Below the pieces are notes generated by a model. That model was not told the origin of the DNA, ran no database searches, and saw only the letters and a program-made list of their open reading frames with translations. 64,000 bases of DNA from Pseudomonas sp. K2I15 (lineage in GTDB: Bacteria; Pseudomonadota; Gammaproteobacteria; Pseudomonadales; Pseudomonadaceae). This document shows positions 52,071-61,411 of the stretch, piece after piece; position 1 is the first letter of the stretch; every line of letters starts with the position of its first letter. Where the stretch lies: assembly GCF_002204795.1 (NCBI RefSeq), contig NZ_NIXO01000036.1:1-64000 (forward strand), written 5' to 3'. Both the position numbers and the translations under genes were made by a program.

Positions 52071-53803
52071 CGCAGGCACTTTCCAGTAGGTTGCAGGATC
52101 AGCGTGAGCTGGTTGAACAAATGAATATCGGCGTACAGGCCAAAGAAACGATGGAGCATTTCGCCGAACAGGCTGATGTCGCCCTCCCCTGAAAAGCCAT
52201 TAGCGTCGAGGGTGATTTCGATATCCACCCCACGCAGCAGGAAGCCTTTCTCGAAGCGCTGAACCAGATGATGGCGAACCTCAACAATCGCCTCCAGGCG
52301 ACGGCGGTTCAGCTCGCTGCCGGTCCAGTCGTACAGCGCCAGGGTGCCGCGCAATACCTCGGCGCTGTCGAGCATTGGCAGGAAGTTCGAGCCCAAATGG
52401 CTGAGCACACGCCAATGAAAACGATCACGGTTGGGCGGGTAGCACGGCAAACTGGGGGCGCACAGGTTGCGTACCCGCAGCCCGGCCTGCGTGGACTGCA
52501 CCACGGTGTCGAGCAAGGTGCTTTGCAGGGCCTTGCGGGGTAACAGGCCGTTGGTGCCGGTCAAACGCAATGACAGGCTTTCGCTGGTGCTTAACTGATC
52601 TTTTTCGAAGCCGTCACCGCCCAGGATCAGCCAGGTGTCATGCAAGCCCTTGGGTGAACGCTTCAAGCGGGTATGGAAATACCGCTCAGGGGCATCGTCA
52701 CGCAGCATGCCGCCCTTGTGGCGAAAGCTGCTGAATGGCACATAGCCGTGGCGCACGGCGTCCTTTGACGAGGTAACTTGGTCGACCGAATAAATCTCGG
52801 TGTGACCGTCCTGCAACCGCATGGGCCGCAACAGATAATCGGTTTGCAACGGCGCCAGAGTCAGGGGGTCAGACTCCAGCGCGAACAGGTTGATTACCGG
52901 TACAGCATGCAGGCGAATGTGTTCACTGCTCACACTGAAATCCCGCGGCCATGCCTCACGCAGCACCACGTCCAGTTCGAACCAGGCCGTTCCAGCGGTG
53001 AGACTGAGTTGTTCCAGACCGCAGAGGGTCACGAACATGAACTTCTCGCGGAAGGTAAAGTACTCCAGCAGCAACTGATAACCGCTGAACGCACTATCAC
53101 CCTTGGGCCACAGGCGATCCTCGTCGGCGAATCCCTTGGGTGCAAAATGGCCGTCCAGCGTTTGGCGCTCATCCTGGTCCGGCAGACGCACGTAAATCGC
53201 TTGGGTGTTCAGCGTCAGCGCCTGGTGCAAGGCACTGGCCAGCGGTGCGTCGGCATTCAGGTACAGCGGCAAACGGCTCAGGTCAATCTCGCTCCAGTCC
53301 GTCAACGCACCGCAGGTAAAGCGCAGGCGCAACAAAGAGCGACCGTCCGGCTCATAGGCCAGTCGCACCGACTCCAGGGCCAGCGGTTGCAACGTCAGAT
53401 CCTGCGTCGTGGTGTAACGGCAACGGGTCTGTTGCGGGCCGATGGGTTGCGACAGCACCTCGAAGCCCTTACCAATGGACTCGCTGCGCTTCATCTGCGC
53501 AAGCTCGGGTACCAACTCCACGACCGACAACGACGGAATGGTGCGCAAATAATGCGGCCAAAGCAGGCTAACCAGCCCCTCGGTCAGCTCCGGCAAGTCA
53601 TCGTCAAGCTTCTCCCGCAGACGCCCCATCAAGAACGCGAAGCCCTCGAACAGGCGCTCCACATACGGGTCTTGCGCGCCCGGCTTGTCCAAGTTGAGTT
53701 GGGCCGCCCGATCCGGGAATGCTTCGGCGAATTCCTTGCCGGCTTCGCGCAGGTAACGCATTTCGGCGTCGAAATAGCGCAGTGTCAAATTGTCCATGCT
53801 CAC
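52034..53803 (-). CDS. tssF: T6SS baseplate subunit TssF
   Basis: A 589-residue protein starting at GTG 53803 (AGGA upstream; an ATG two codons in is the alternative). The hallmark N-terminus is YFDAEMRYLREAGKEFAEAF, then DPYVERLFEGFAFLMGRLRE and LLWPHYLRTIPSLSVVE. The C-terminal end contains FGEMLHRFFGLYADIHLFNQL. It follows tssA by 24 bases. Confidence 0.95.
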   Translation of the reverse strand: MSMDNLTLRYFDAEMRYLREAGKEFAEAFPDRAAQLNLDKPGAQDPYVERLFEGFAFLMGRLREKLDDDLPELTEGLVSLLWPHYLRTIPSLSVVELVPELAQMKRSESIGKGFEVLSQPIGPQQTRCRYTTTQDLTLQPLALESVRLAYEPDGRSLLRLRFTCGALTDWSEIDLSRLPLYLNADAPLASALHQALTLNTQAIYVRLPDQDERQTLDGHFAPKGFADEDRLWPKGDSAFSGYQLLLEYFTFREKFMFVTLCGLEQLSLTAGTAWFELDVVLREAWPRDFSVSSEHIRLHAVPVINLFALESDPLTLAPLQTDYLLRPMRLQDGHTEIYSVDQVTSSKDAVRHGYVPFSSFRHKGGMLRDDAPERYFHTRLKRSPKGLHDTWLILGGDGFEKDQLSTSESLSLRLTGTNGLLPRKALQSTLLDTVVQSTQAGLRVRNLCAPSLPCYPPNRDRFHWRVLSHLGSNFLPMLDSAEVLRGTLALYDWTGSELNRRRLEAIVEVRHHLVQRFEKGFLLRGVDIEITLDANGFSGEGDISLFGEMLHRFFGLYADIHLFNQLTLILQPTGKCLRWNENHSQRIPG

Positions 53804-53827
53804 ACAAAAATTCCTGATGAAAGAGGG

Positions 53828-55414
53828 TTAGTCGCAGAGCACCGCAGCGCGTACCGGGTCAATCGCTACCAGTGCTGCCAGCAACGCCTCGGTGCGCCGG
53901 GCCAGGGTGGGCTTGTCGGCATCGTTGCGCTGTGCTTTGAGACGTAACAGCTTGAGCAGGCGCGCCTTGACCTCAAAATTCAGGTCCGGCTCCCACACCG
54001 CCAGTGCATGGTGCTGCGCGGTAGCGTCCAGCTCTCCCAGCAGATGAACTGCCAGGTCGCTCTTGCCGTATTGTTCGGCCACGCGTGCCATCAACAAGCG
54101 CAGCAGCCAGCGCTGGCGGCCGGTCTGCACGTCGGGCCGGGTCGCCAGCCAGGCGAGCGCCATTTCCACGCCATCGCTGTCAGCCTGGGCCAGGGCTTCA
54201 CTCTCCAGCGACAAGATTTCTGCGTCTGCGGTGGTTAGCGCTGCCTTCGGTGCGGGCAACCATTGCTGCGCACGATTGCCGCTGACGTGCTGGGTAATCC
54301 AGTCACGGGTGGTCTCGTCAGCGAACGGTGCGCCATCGTTCCAGTGCAACAACTCCAGGCCCGGCAAGCGCTCAAGGAACATGCCCAAGTCACGCTTGAC
54401 GATGTCCGCCCAGCTGTCCTGGGGTGCGGGTTGTTTGCTCAACGCCTGGTACAGGTACCACTGCAAATCCAGCCAGAAGTGGTTCACGCCTTCCGCGTAC
54501 ACCCGCTCGACCTGGTCAAGCAATTCGGTCCAGCTTTGTTGCAGGTACAGGCGTTTCAGCTGCGCCCGATAATCAGCACGGGGCGCCGCCAGCCTTGTTT
54601 TGCCGCGGACTTCCTCAGGCGGCGCCTGGTGCACCGTGTCCCAGCGCAAACTCTTCATCAGCCGATGCGCCGCCAGCCAGCCTTGGGGCTGCTCGCGTAA
54701 ATAACCCGCCAGCGCCCTACCGCTGTCCAACAGATCGCGCCCGGACTTAATGGCGGTAGCAGTCGGCGCCGTCGTGTGTGTATTTGAGTCATGACTGGCG
54801 CTGTGCTGCGGCACCAGCGCATCCACTCCGCCGGACTGCGTCAATCGAGCGGATAGCGCGCCATACAATGCCCCCAACGCCGGTCGCTGGTCTTTCGGCC
54901 AGGCTTCAAGCCCGCTCTCCAGCCAAGCCAGCGCCGCCACCGTGCGTTCGGCTTCACTGCGTACCACTTCGGGGTACAGTGACAGGCTGTCCAACACCTT
55001 GCCGCTGGCCAGCCATTCCAGCGCCATCTTGCGACTATTGGGCCGTGCCGGCAGCACTTCGACTGCGTAACGCTCCACTAATGCGGCGAGCAAAGTAAGG
55101 CCATCCGCCAACCCCGCCTCACCGTCCTTCTGCAAGCGTGCCCACAGGTAATAGGTGGCCACGCGCAAATCCTTGCAGGTATGGGTCAGCAGCTTTTCTG
55201 CCAGTTGGGCTACCCGCTCGGCATCCGCTCCGGACAGTTTGTTGACCTCTTCGCGCATGCGCTGGAAGTCGTCGTCATAGCCTGGGTCTTCGCCTACAGG
55301 CGCGGCTGTGCTGATGGGTTGCAGCCACGGTTGCCAGCGGTCGGCCTGGCTGCGAGCCAAAGCCATCGCGTCGCGGTCGCCGAGGCATTGAGTAATCAAT
55401 GTGTGTAGGCTCAT
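53828..55414 (-). CDS. tssA: T6SS cap/assembly protein TssA
   Basis: A 528-residue TssA of the long class: ImpA_N region at about 30-160 (GEDPGYDDDFQRMREEV then DLRVATYYLWARLQKDGEAGL), a middle domain with GYLREQPQGWLAAHRLMKSLRW, and a C-terminal helical domain near 270-520. It coordinates baseplate and sheath assembly. Its ATG overlaps the tssM stop (ATGA). Confidence 0.92.
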   Translation of the reverse strand: MSLHTLITQCLGDRDAMALARSQADRWQPWLQPISTAAPVGEDPGYDDDFQRMREEVNKLSGADAERVAQLAEKLLTHTCKDLRVATYYLWARLQKDGEAGLADGLTLLAALVERYAVEVLPARPNSRKMALEWLASGKVLDSLSLYPEVVRSEAERTVAALAWLESGLEAWPKDQRPALGALYGALSARLTQSGGVDALVPQHSASHDSNTHTTAPTATAIKSGRDLLDSGRALAGYLREQPQGWLAAHRLMKSLRWDTVHQAPPEEVRGKTRLAAPRADYRAQLKRLYLQQSWTELLDQVERVYAEGVNHFWLDLQWYLYQALSKQPAPQDSWADIVKRDLGMFLERLPGLELLHWNDGAPFADETTRDWITQHVSGNRAQQWLPAPKAALTTADAEILSLESEALAQADSDGVEMALAWLATRPDVQTGRQRWLLRLLMARVAEQYGKSDLAVHLLGELDATAQHHALAVWEPDLNFEVKARLLKLLRLKAQRNDADKPTLARRTEALLAALVAIDPVRAAVLCD

Positions 55415-58400
55415 TCAAAGCCCCCGTTCTGCGCCAAGGGAGCGCTTGCAGCACCCTCATTGAGGAATATCTGAGGCGGTAACGTGAAGTTACGCAACTT
55501 GAGCAAGGCCAGCGGCCCCGCGCCCAGTTCGGTGCGCAGGCTCCAGGTCAGGTTTAGGCCATCGGGAGCTTTGAGGACCATGCGATAGCGACTGTCGCTA
55601 TCGTCCAATGGCGTGATTCGGGCTTTTTCCAGCAAGCGGATCAAGCCCCAGGTGCCCTGGTAATCACCAAACAGTCGCTCGCCGGTATGAACGCTGGTCC
55701 AACTCAGGCTCACCCCTGGATAGTCGCTGCGGCCGGGCCAATTGAAACGCTGCCAGCTTTCTTTCTGGTTGAAGTAGTGGTGCCGTTCACCGTTGAGGAT
55801 GAAGGTGGTTTGTACGATGTCCCGGGCGGCCTTGCCCTGGAGTTCGAAGCTCAACCCCATGCCGCCGTCGGTATAGATCACATCGGCCAGATGACTCAGT
55901 TGATTGATCGCCGCCAGAAACTGCGGATTGATCCGTAGCCCCTGGCTATGGCGTGGGTCGGCGACCCAGCGGCTGCCTTCCTTGCGCAGCACACCACTCA
56001 GTTGGCTGCGTAAAAATTGCTCGATGCGCCCGGAGTCGGCGCGGATCATCTGGCCCAGCATGGGCAGCGAGGAATCGCTGGTGGTTTCAGCAAACGGGTA
56101 GCGGCCCGCAAACGCACTCTGCCAGTCACGCACTATCGCGCGTTGCCACTGGCTATTGAGGCCCGCCGCCGAAGGTTGCAAGACTCGCTGCCACGCGTCA
56201 TTCAATGGCTGCACAAAGAGCGTATGACCTACCCCGCTCCACTCTGCTCCCAGGCTGGCGGCCACCAGGCTGCCGTAGGATTGGGTGTCCGTCAGGTCCA
56301 CGCTTTTGCCCTGAAACACGGCTTGTGCCAAGGCCTGAGTCATTTCCTGCGGGTCGGGGGCGTTGCTCACTTGCTGCAGTTTCAGGCGTAGCCGGGTGAC
56401 ACGGGTCAGGAACGCCTGAAGACTCAACCGGTCGTTGCCCTCGGGGTCTTGGCCCATGAGGCTCAACAATGGGCCGAAGGTGGCGTCCAGCGGACCACGC
56501 GGTGTTTGTGCCAGTGGGTCAATCATTGGCACTTTGTCCTTCGCCACAAGCTTTTGCGCAGACTTCATCAGCGAGTCGGCCAGGGCCTGGTGGCGGGTAC
56601 CAGCCTGACCCTGATAGGCCAGGGTATTCATCAATGCGATCAGGGGTGACTGACGCACGTCGGTCATGAGCGTCAGTTGGTCGATCACGTCGGGCAGGCT
56701 GCCGGCGTGTTGCCAGCGCACGCTGTTGAGAAAATCCAGCCAGGCGTTGGCATAAGCCTGAAAATAGCGCTCGGTGAGGCGCTGCCTGAGCACGTCCGGG
56801 GTCAGCTCGGCGGCGATTTCGGTTTGGTTGTCGCTGAGCACCCAGTCGATTTCCTCACGACGGGCTTCGGCGATATCAGCGATGGCCTGGCGTACCTGCC
56901 CTTCCCAGGCCTGGCGGGTGAACACGCCCGGCACACTGGCGTTGGTATAAAACAGCGCCAGCGCATCGGTTTCGCCGACCATGTTTTGCACGCTCAGCTC
57001 CGGGTATTGATTGGCGGCTGCGTCGAGGACCTGCTGGTACAGATGGGTTTCGGCGTTGCGCTGGCCTAACTGGCTGAGCAGAACCCGCCTGGCCTGGGCA
57101 ACCAGCCTTGAGTCAGCGTTGATCGCCCAGGCCGGATGCGCCGCCAGATGTTCACCGTAGAACTGCCACAGGTTAGGCGACAGACCGTCGCGCACTGGCT
57201 CGGCGTTGGCCAGAGCGTTGGTCAGGAAGGTCGCGTCGGCTTTTTGCGGGCGCGCCATCATCAGGTAAGCCTTCAATTGCTCGTAGGCCTCCTGGGCTCG
57301 CGCTGCCCGTTGTTCGCTGCCCGGAGGCAGGCTGATCAACGCGTTGAGTTGGCGTTGCAAATGGGCGGCCACCGGGTCACGGATCAAGCGGTTGTTGGCT
57401 TCGACGTAGCGCGGCCACAACACATCAAGCAGCTCCTGATTTTGGTTCAGGCCAAAGCGCTGGTACCAGGGAATGCCGTGTTCGGCGCGGTAATCCAGAC
57501 GGGCCAGTTCGCGCACCAGCTCGTTCAGCGCCCTCAGTTGCTCGTCGCGACTTCCGGCCTGCTGCAACGCCGCCAATGAAGTGTGTACCTGGGCGATCTG
57601 CACGCGGTTACTGGCGAAGGACAGCAGCAGCCCTGCGCCCCACAACACTGCCAGCCCCAGCAGCAACGCATACCCGACACGCGGCGCGCTCCAGCCCAGC
57701 CGACGGTGGCTGGCGTTATCGCCGAGTACGCCGTTCCACACCGGAGCCACCGACCAATCATTTTGCCGATCATGCTCTGAACGCTGTACTGGCAGGCTGA
57801 ACCACAGGCCACGCAGCGGCACACCCTGCGCAAAATCGCCGGCCAGCGGCGCCAGCGTGTGACGCCAGCGGGCAATGCCCTCGTCCCGTAAATCCTGGGA
57901 CAGGCGCAGCAGGAAATCGTGCTTCATCACCGTGCTGATCTGCGCCAGGCCCTCGCGGCGCAAAGGCTCCAGCAGGCGTGTCAGCGCGGTTTCCAGTGCC
58001 GCCGCCGTGAAGCACTCGGGCAGCAGGCAACCCACTGGGCGTGACTTGCGAGTGTCTTGAGGCCACTCACTTTCGCAAACCTGCCAGAGGTACAACGGCA
58101 GTTGCCACTTCAGGCCACGGGCAAGGCGCTGTACCTCGCGTACGCCGGCGCTCATTGCAGCGTCATTGGCGGACTGGGTTTTGTTCAGGGCCCAGACCAC
58201 ACCGTCCAGTAAACGCCAACGGCTCAGGCCGCTCCATAGGTTTGGGAATGATTGATCCAACCTGGACTGGGCACTGCCGCCCCATAGCAGGAGGGTGCCT
58301 TGGCCTTCGAGCCACTTCTGATCGGCAAGGGTTGGGGCGACGGCAGCGATTTCGGCGGGTTCGCCGATGACCAGGAGAAGGCGGACTTTGTGGCGCCAGA

Positions 58401-58746
58401 AGAGACCGTATTGGCCGCGCAAATGGGTTCTAACCGAACTCACTACAGCTTGGGCATCAGGGGATTCAGGACGGCCAGCCTGCGTAGGTTGGGGCATATC
58501 ATCAGCCTCTAGCGAGCGATAAGCCTTCCGCCCCAACTGATAACCCAGCAAATGGTAGCCAGTGACGCATACCAACAGAACCAAAGTCGTAGCAGCGATC
58601 ACCCACAATCCCGTAGCTTGGTGATCACTGCCGGACCGAAACCCAAACAACTCGGGATACTGCCAGACCAATCCCCCCAGGATCGCACCGGTCAGCAACA
58701 GCACGACGGCCAGAACAGTCAACCAAACCACACGTCGAAACTGCAT
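55411..58746 (-). CDS. tssM: T6SS inner-membrane component TssM, Walker A-less
   Basis: A 1111-residue IcmF-like protein. Membrane segments lie near 7-30, 47-68 and 365-390. The cytoplasmic domain sits between, and a long periplasmic part ends in the TssJ-binding beta domain (GPLALLKLRNFTLPPQIFLN). Where most TssM have a GxxGxGKT loop, residues 123-136 read LLLVIGEPAEIAAV, so nucleotide binding is unlikely. It forms the membrane complex with TssJ and TssL; no tssL is in the window. The preceding 409-residue gene ends nine bases upstream. Confidence 0.94.
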   Translation of the reverse strand: MQFRRVVWLTVLAVVLLLTGAILGGLVWQYPELFGFRSGSDHQATGLWVIAATTLVLLVCVTGYHLLGYQLGRKAYRSLEADDMPQPTQAGRPESPDAQAVVSSVRTHLRGQYGLFWRHKVRLLLVIGEPAEIAAVAPTLADQKWLEGQGTLLLWGGSAQSRLDQSFPNLWSGLSRWRLLDGVVWALNKTQSANDAAMSAGVREVQRLARGLKWQLPLYLWQVCESEWPQDTRKSRPVGCLLPECFTAAALETALTRLLEPLRREGLAQISTVMKHDFLLRLSQDLRDEGIARWRHTLAPLAGDFAQGVPLRGLWFSLPVQRSEHDRQNDWSVAPVWNGVLGDNASHRRLGWSAPRVGYALLLGLAVLWGAGLLLSFASNRVQIAQVHTSLAALQQAGSRDEQLRALNELVRELARLDYRAEHGIPWYQRFGLNQNQELLDVLWPRYVEANNRLIRDPVAAHLQRQLNALISLPPGSEQRAARAQEAYEQLKAYLMMARPQKADATFLTNALANAEPVRDGLSPNLWQFYGEHLAAHPAWAINADSRLVAQARRVLLSQLGQRNAETHLYQQVLDAAANQYPELSVQNMVGETDALALFYTNASVPGVFTRQAWEGQVRQAIADIAEARREEIDWVLSDNQTEIAAELTPDVLRQRLTERYFQAYANAWLDFLNSVRWQHAGSLPDVIDQLTLMTDVRQSPLIALMNTLAYQGQAGTRHQALADSLMKSAQKLVAKDKVPMIDPLAQTPRGPLDATFGPLLSLMGQDPEGNDRLSLQAFLTRVTRLRLKLQQVSNAPDPQEMTQALAQAVFQGKSVDLTDTQSYGSLVAASLGAEWSGVGHTLFVQPLNDAWQRVLQPSAAGLNSQWQRAIVRDWQSAFAGRYPFAETTSDSSLPMLGQMIRADSGRIEQFLRSQLSGVLRKEGSRWVADPRHSQGLRINPQFLAAINQLSHLADVIYTDGGMGLSFELQGKAARDIVQTTFILNGERHHYFNQKESWQRFNWPGRSDYPGVSLSWTSVHTGERLFGDYQGTWGLIRLLEKARITPLDDSDSRYRMVLKAPDGLNLTWSLRTELGAGPLALLKLRNFTLPPQIFLNEGAASAPLAQNGGFE

Positions 58747-58755
58747 TCTAAATTC

Positions 58756-59985
58756 CTACTTCGAGAGCGATGGCACAGGCGTCAAGACCGTGCTCCAGAG
58801 CCCTGCATCAACACAGCCGCCCCCGCTGATAATGAATTGCGGCCCAGCGCCGCTCTGAATGGTTTGCGTTGCGGCAGCAATCGCCAGCCACGGTGAAGCT
58901 TTGCCGGGATGTCCGAGCAAGGTATCCAGGTTGAAAAACCCTTGGTTGTGCTTCGCCGGGAGCGACACTTCGGCCAAGACTTGACTCAGTACTTCGTCCC
59001 GTTGCGCATCAATTCCCACCCGCCATGTATGCTCGATTGATTGCGCGTCGAGTGGCGCCCAATCCAATGCCTGACGCGCGGCGTAGAGCAAGGCTTCGGT
59101 GGTCGGCTCACGGTCCTGCTCCGGGCGGTGCAGATAGGCCATAGATGGCAAGGCGGTTTGCGTCAGGCGGTTACCAAACAGCAGTCCAACAGCAACTTCA
59201 GCCGTTCCTTCTGGCTGCTGTGGCGCAAATTGAACCGCTACCACCAACAATGACGCCTGATCGCCAGTTCGCTGATCGATCCACTGGTCCAGCGCGGCCA
59301 GGCCGCTACCTTCGAACGTCACACTAGGCTGACGGATGCCGGACTCATCCCATGCCTGCTGCCATATCTGCTGCCATACGTCCTGCGGCAAAGCGTTATC
59401 AACTTCCAACAGTACTGCCAACGACCTATCGTCGGGCGCCTGCTTCAGTCTTGGTACTAGATCGGCAAGCACCTGCGTGAATACCCGTCGTAGCGCCTGC
59501 TCGGGGGTTTCATCAGCATCACCCGCTATACAGCTGTGACGCGAAACAGTTTGGCCTGGCCTGGATGGTTGAGCCTTGAGCGCCCTGCCTGCGCCGAGCA
59601 GGATACTTAATTGCGTTGTTGTGTCCGGCTCTCGCAAGGCCGTATGGAGACTGACACCCAACACCTGCTGCACGCGCCGGCCACGCCGGACTTTGTAGAT
59701 CAACTCCTCTTCACGCGCCTGATCCCACCCATCAGCAACCTGCTGTTGACCTAAATACAGCAAAACACGCCCGAAGCTCAGCAAGCACCAACCCAAGAGC
59801 GGCGCACCCAAAGCCAGCCCCCAGAAACTCAAAGGGTGTTCGCGTAACGATTGAGTGCCCAACGATAATGTCCCACACGCGCCCAGAAGCAAAAGCAATA
59901 GCGGCAGTACACCTAGCCAAAGCCAGCCCCTCGGCCGCGCAGGTCGTGGAGACGGTGCCGGGACTTGATCCAATCTGACCGGCAT
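58756..59985 (-). CDS. T6SS-cluster membrane protein of unknown function
   Basis: A 409-residue protein from the ATG at 59985, two bases after the PAAR stop. Two hydrophobic segments near 21-42 (GWLWLGVLPLLLLLLGACG) and 53-78 are followed by a large soluble domain. That domain contains EELIYKVRRGRRVQQVLGV and LAVLLEVDNALPQDVWQQI, then ends QFIISGGGCVDAGLW. Its position between PAAR and tssM suggests a T6SS accessory role; I do not recognise a named family. Confidence 0.78.
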   Translation of the reverse strand: MPVRLDQVPAPSPRPARPRGWLWLGVLPLLLLLLGACGTLSLGTQSLREHPLSFWGLALGAPLLGWCLLSFGRVLLYLGQQQVADGWDQAREEELIYKVRRGRRVQQVLGVSLHTALREPDTTTQLSILLGAGRALKAQPSRPGQTVSRHSCIAGDADETPEQALRRVFTQVLADLVPRLKQAPDDRSLAVLLEVDNALPQDVWQQIWQQAWDESGIRQPSVTFEGSGLAALDQWIDQRTGDQASLLVVAVQFAPQQPEGTAEVAVGLLFGNRLTQTALPSMAYLHRPEQDREPTTEALLYAARQALDWAPLDAQSIEHTWRVGIDAQRDEVLSQVLAEVSLPAKHNQGFFNLDTLLGHPGKASPWLAIAAATQTIQSGAGPQFIISGGGCVDAGLWSTVLTPVPSLSK

Positions 59986-59987
59986 GA

Positions 59988-60251
59988 CTAACTCGCGCTC
60001 ACTTGAGGCAACGACGAAATCAAGGTGCAGCCACAAGCGCAACGATGCCCGTAAAACGCAATCGGAATACCGTGGTCGTTAAACGTGGGATGCCCCTCGG
60101 CAATCTCTGTTCGACCATGGCCCGGGATTGGGCAATCCACTGGGTCACCCTTGCGAGCAGCACCAATGCCTCTGAAAATCATGACGGTGGAGCCCGATCG
60201 AACAGTGCCACCGCCAGTTGTTTTGTCGCCGATACGAATGATGTTTTTCAT
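59988..60251 (-). CDS. PAAR-domain T6SS spike-tip protein
   Basis: An 87-residue protein consisting only of the PAAR domain: IIRIGDKTTGGGTVRSGS, GIGAARKGDPVDCP, GHGRTEIAEGHPTF, GHRCACGC. The His/Cys residues for the zinc site at the tip are present. It sharpens the VgrG spike and carries effectors. Lacking a toxin extension, it probably acts with the separate lysozyme-like effector upstream. Confidence 0.93.
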   Translation of the reverse strand: MKNIIRIGDKTTGGGTVRSGSTVMIFRGIGAARKGDPVDCPIPGHGRTEIAEGHPTFNDHGIPIAFYGHRCACGCTLISSLPQVSAS

Positions 60252-60254
60252 GTT

Positions 60255-60380
60255 TTACCCATTTTTCGGAGCTGGTCGTTTACTTAACACATAATGGTTT
60301 TTTCCAGCTCTTAATCCTTTTACAGCCAGAGCCCTCTTTGCTTTCGCCATCATTATCGTGCGAGCCTCCACCGCTAACAC
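60255..60380 (-). CDS. Possible 41-residue Lys/Arg-rich ORF
   Basis: Opens at GTG 60380 with AAAGG about ten bases upstream and ends at TAA 60255, just before the PAAR gene. The peptide (EARTIMMAKAKRALAVKGLR, then KNHYVLSKRPAPKNG) is very basic. It could be a real small protein, a remnant of a larger gene, or chance. The rest of 60381-60594 shows short in-frame scraps (for example LEMYRRVKGVTDVRINYS just after a stop) that look like decayed coding sequence. Confidence 0.3.
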   Translation of the reverse strand: MLAVEARTIMMAKAKRALAVKGLRAGKNHYVLSKRPAPKNG

Positions 60381-60594
60381 TTCAGAGACCTTTATAGTTA
60401 TTGAATGCTTTTACTGATTGGACACACACCAAATTAGTACCCGCAAAAAAACCTACTCCTTAACGACAAGCCCACATTGCAGTTGACGACATAAGCACTA
60501 CGAATAATTGATGCGCACATCAGTTACGCCCTTAACCCTGCGATACATCTCCAGACATACTTACTGATAGTCACCCAAAATCATGCTCATTTTT

Positions 60595-60750
60595 TCAATC
60601 TCCCACACCATTACTAAGCGGAAATACAAAATCGTTACCCCTGACGAGTTCATCCGCCACCTCTTTTATCGCCTCGCTCTCTAACCCCTTCTCTCCGAAA
60701 GGATTATCAACACGTTCAAAAATCATTAAATATTTATTATTCTTACTCAC
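60595..60750 (-). CDS. 51-residue acidic small ORF, possibly translationally coupled
   Basis: GTG at 60750 follows the TAG stop of the upstream 119-residue gene with no gap and opens a 51-codon frame: KYLMIFERVDNPFGEKGLES, IKEVADELVRGNDFVFPLS, ending TGA at 60595. It has no independent ribosome site, so coupling to the preceding gene would be needed. Residue composition is protein-like in an otherwise AT-rich, poorly coding stretch. A small immunity-type protein or a remnant are both possible. Confidence 0.45.
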   Translation of the reverse strand: MSKNNKYLMIFERVDNPFGEKGLESEAIKEVADELVRGNDFVFPLSNGVGD

Positions 60751-61110
60751 CTATAGAAATGCTTTAGCACCAAGGGTTTCTTGCGGAACACCAAAAGCAT
60801 AACAGTATTCTCCTCGCCTAAACCCCAAATAAACAGTATAGGTCGCAGCGTCCACCCACCGACTCAGCGGCGCCGCTCTTGAAAAAACAGAATTAAAATC
60901 CACACTTGAACCCAGCCCCAACCTAACATTAACGATTTCCTTATCAGAGCTAGCACAAAAAGATGCCGACTTATTTCCCTTCTCTTTCAGATGGCACGAA
61001 GCGATCATCACCTCATCAGAGGCAAACACGCTAAATTCAGCACAACTCAAAAAGGTATTCGCGCTTAGAGAAATTAAAAAAGCAGCTCCACTAACTCCAG
61101 CAACATTCAT
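60751..61110 (-). CDS. Small exported Cys-containing protein in T6SS effector locus
   Basis: A 119-residue protein from the ATG at 61110 with AAAGGGGA upstream. It has a signal peptide (AGVSGAAFLISLSANTFLS, with a Cys just after). The mature part contains IASCHLKEKGNKSASFCASS and YLGFRRGEYCYAFGVPQE, a pattern I associate with small periplasmic pseudomonad proteins. Codon composition is AT-rich like its neighbours. Position between a T6SS effector and PAAR suggests an immunity or accessory protein; this is inferred. Confidence 0.65.
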   Translation of the reverse strand: MNVAGVSGAAFLISLSANTFLSCAEFSVFASDEVMIASCHLKEKGNKSASFCASSDKEIVNVRLGLGSSVDFNSVFSRAAPLSRWVDAATYTVYLGFRRGEYCYAFGVPQETLGAKAFL

Positions 61111-61411
61111 ACTAGTCCCCTTTAGCCTGTCCACACACAACACTTACTCCTTAAAACCCTGCATCACCATCACAAAATCACCCTATAACAATCGACAACA
61201 TCTAAATACCTGCATCTATACGTACCCCGTAACCTCAATCAAAACCCATCAATGTAGGGTACAATTTCCCATTACCAATAACACGGACAGTTTTCCGCAT
61301 TACGCCTTGCGCCCATCAACACTTAACTACGCCCTCCAACAACACAGCCCGACAATGTTAACACCAGACGCTTTTTATGAAACACTACAGAACCCCTCTC
61401 ATCAAAAGCGC

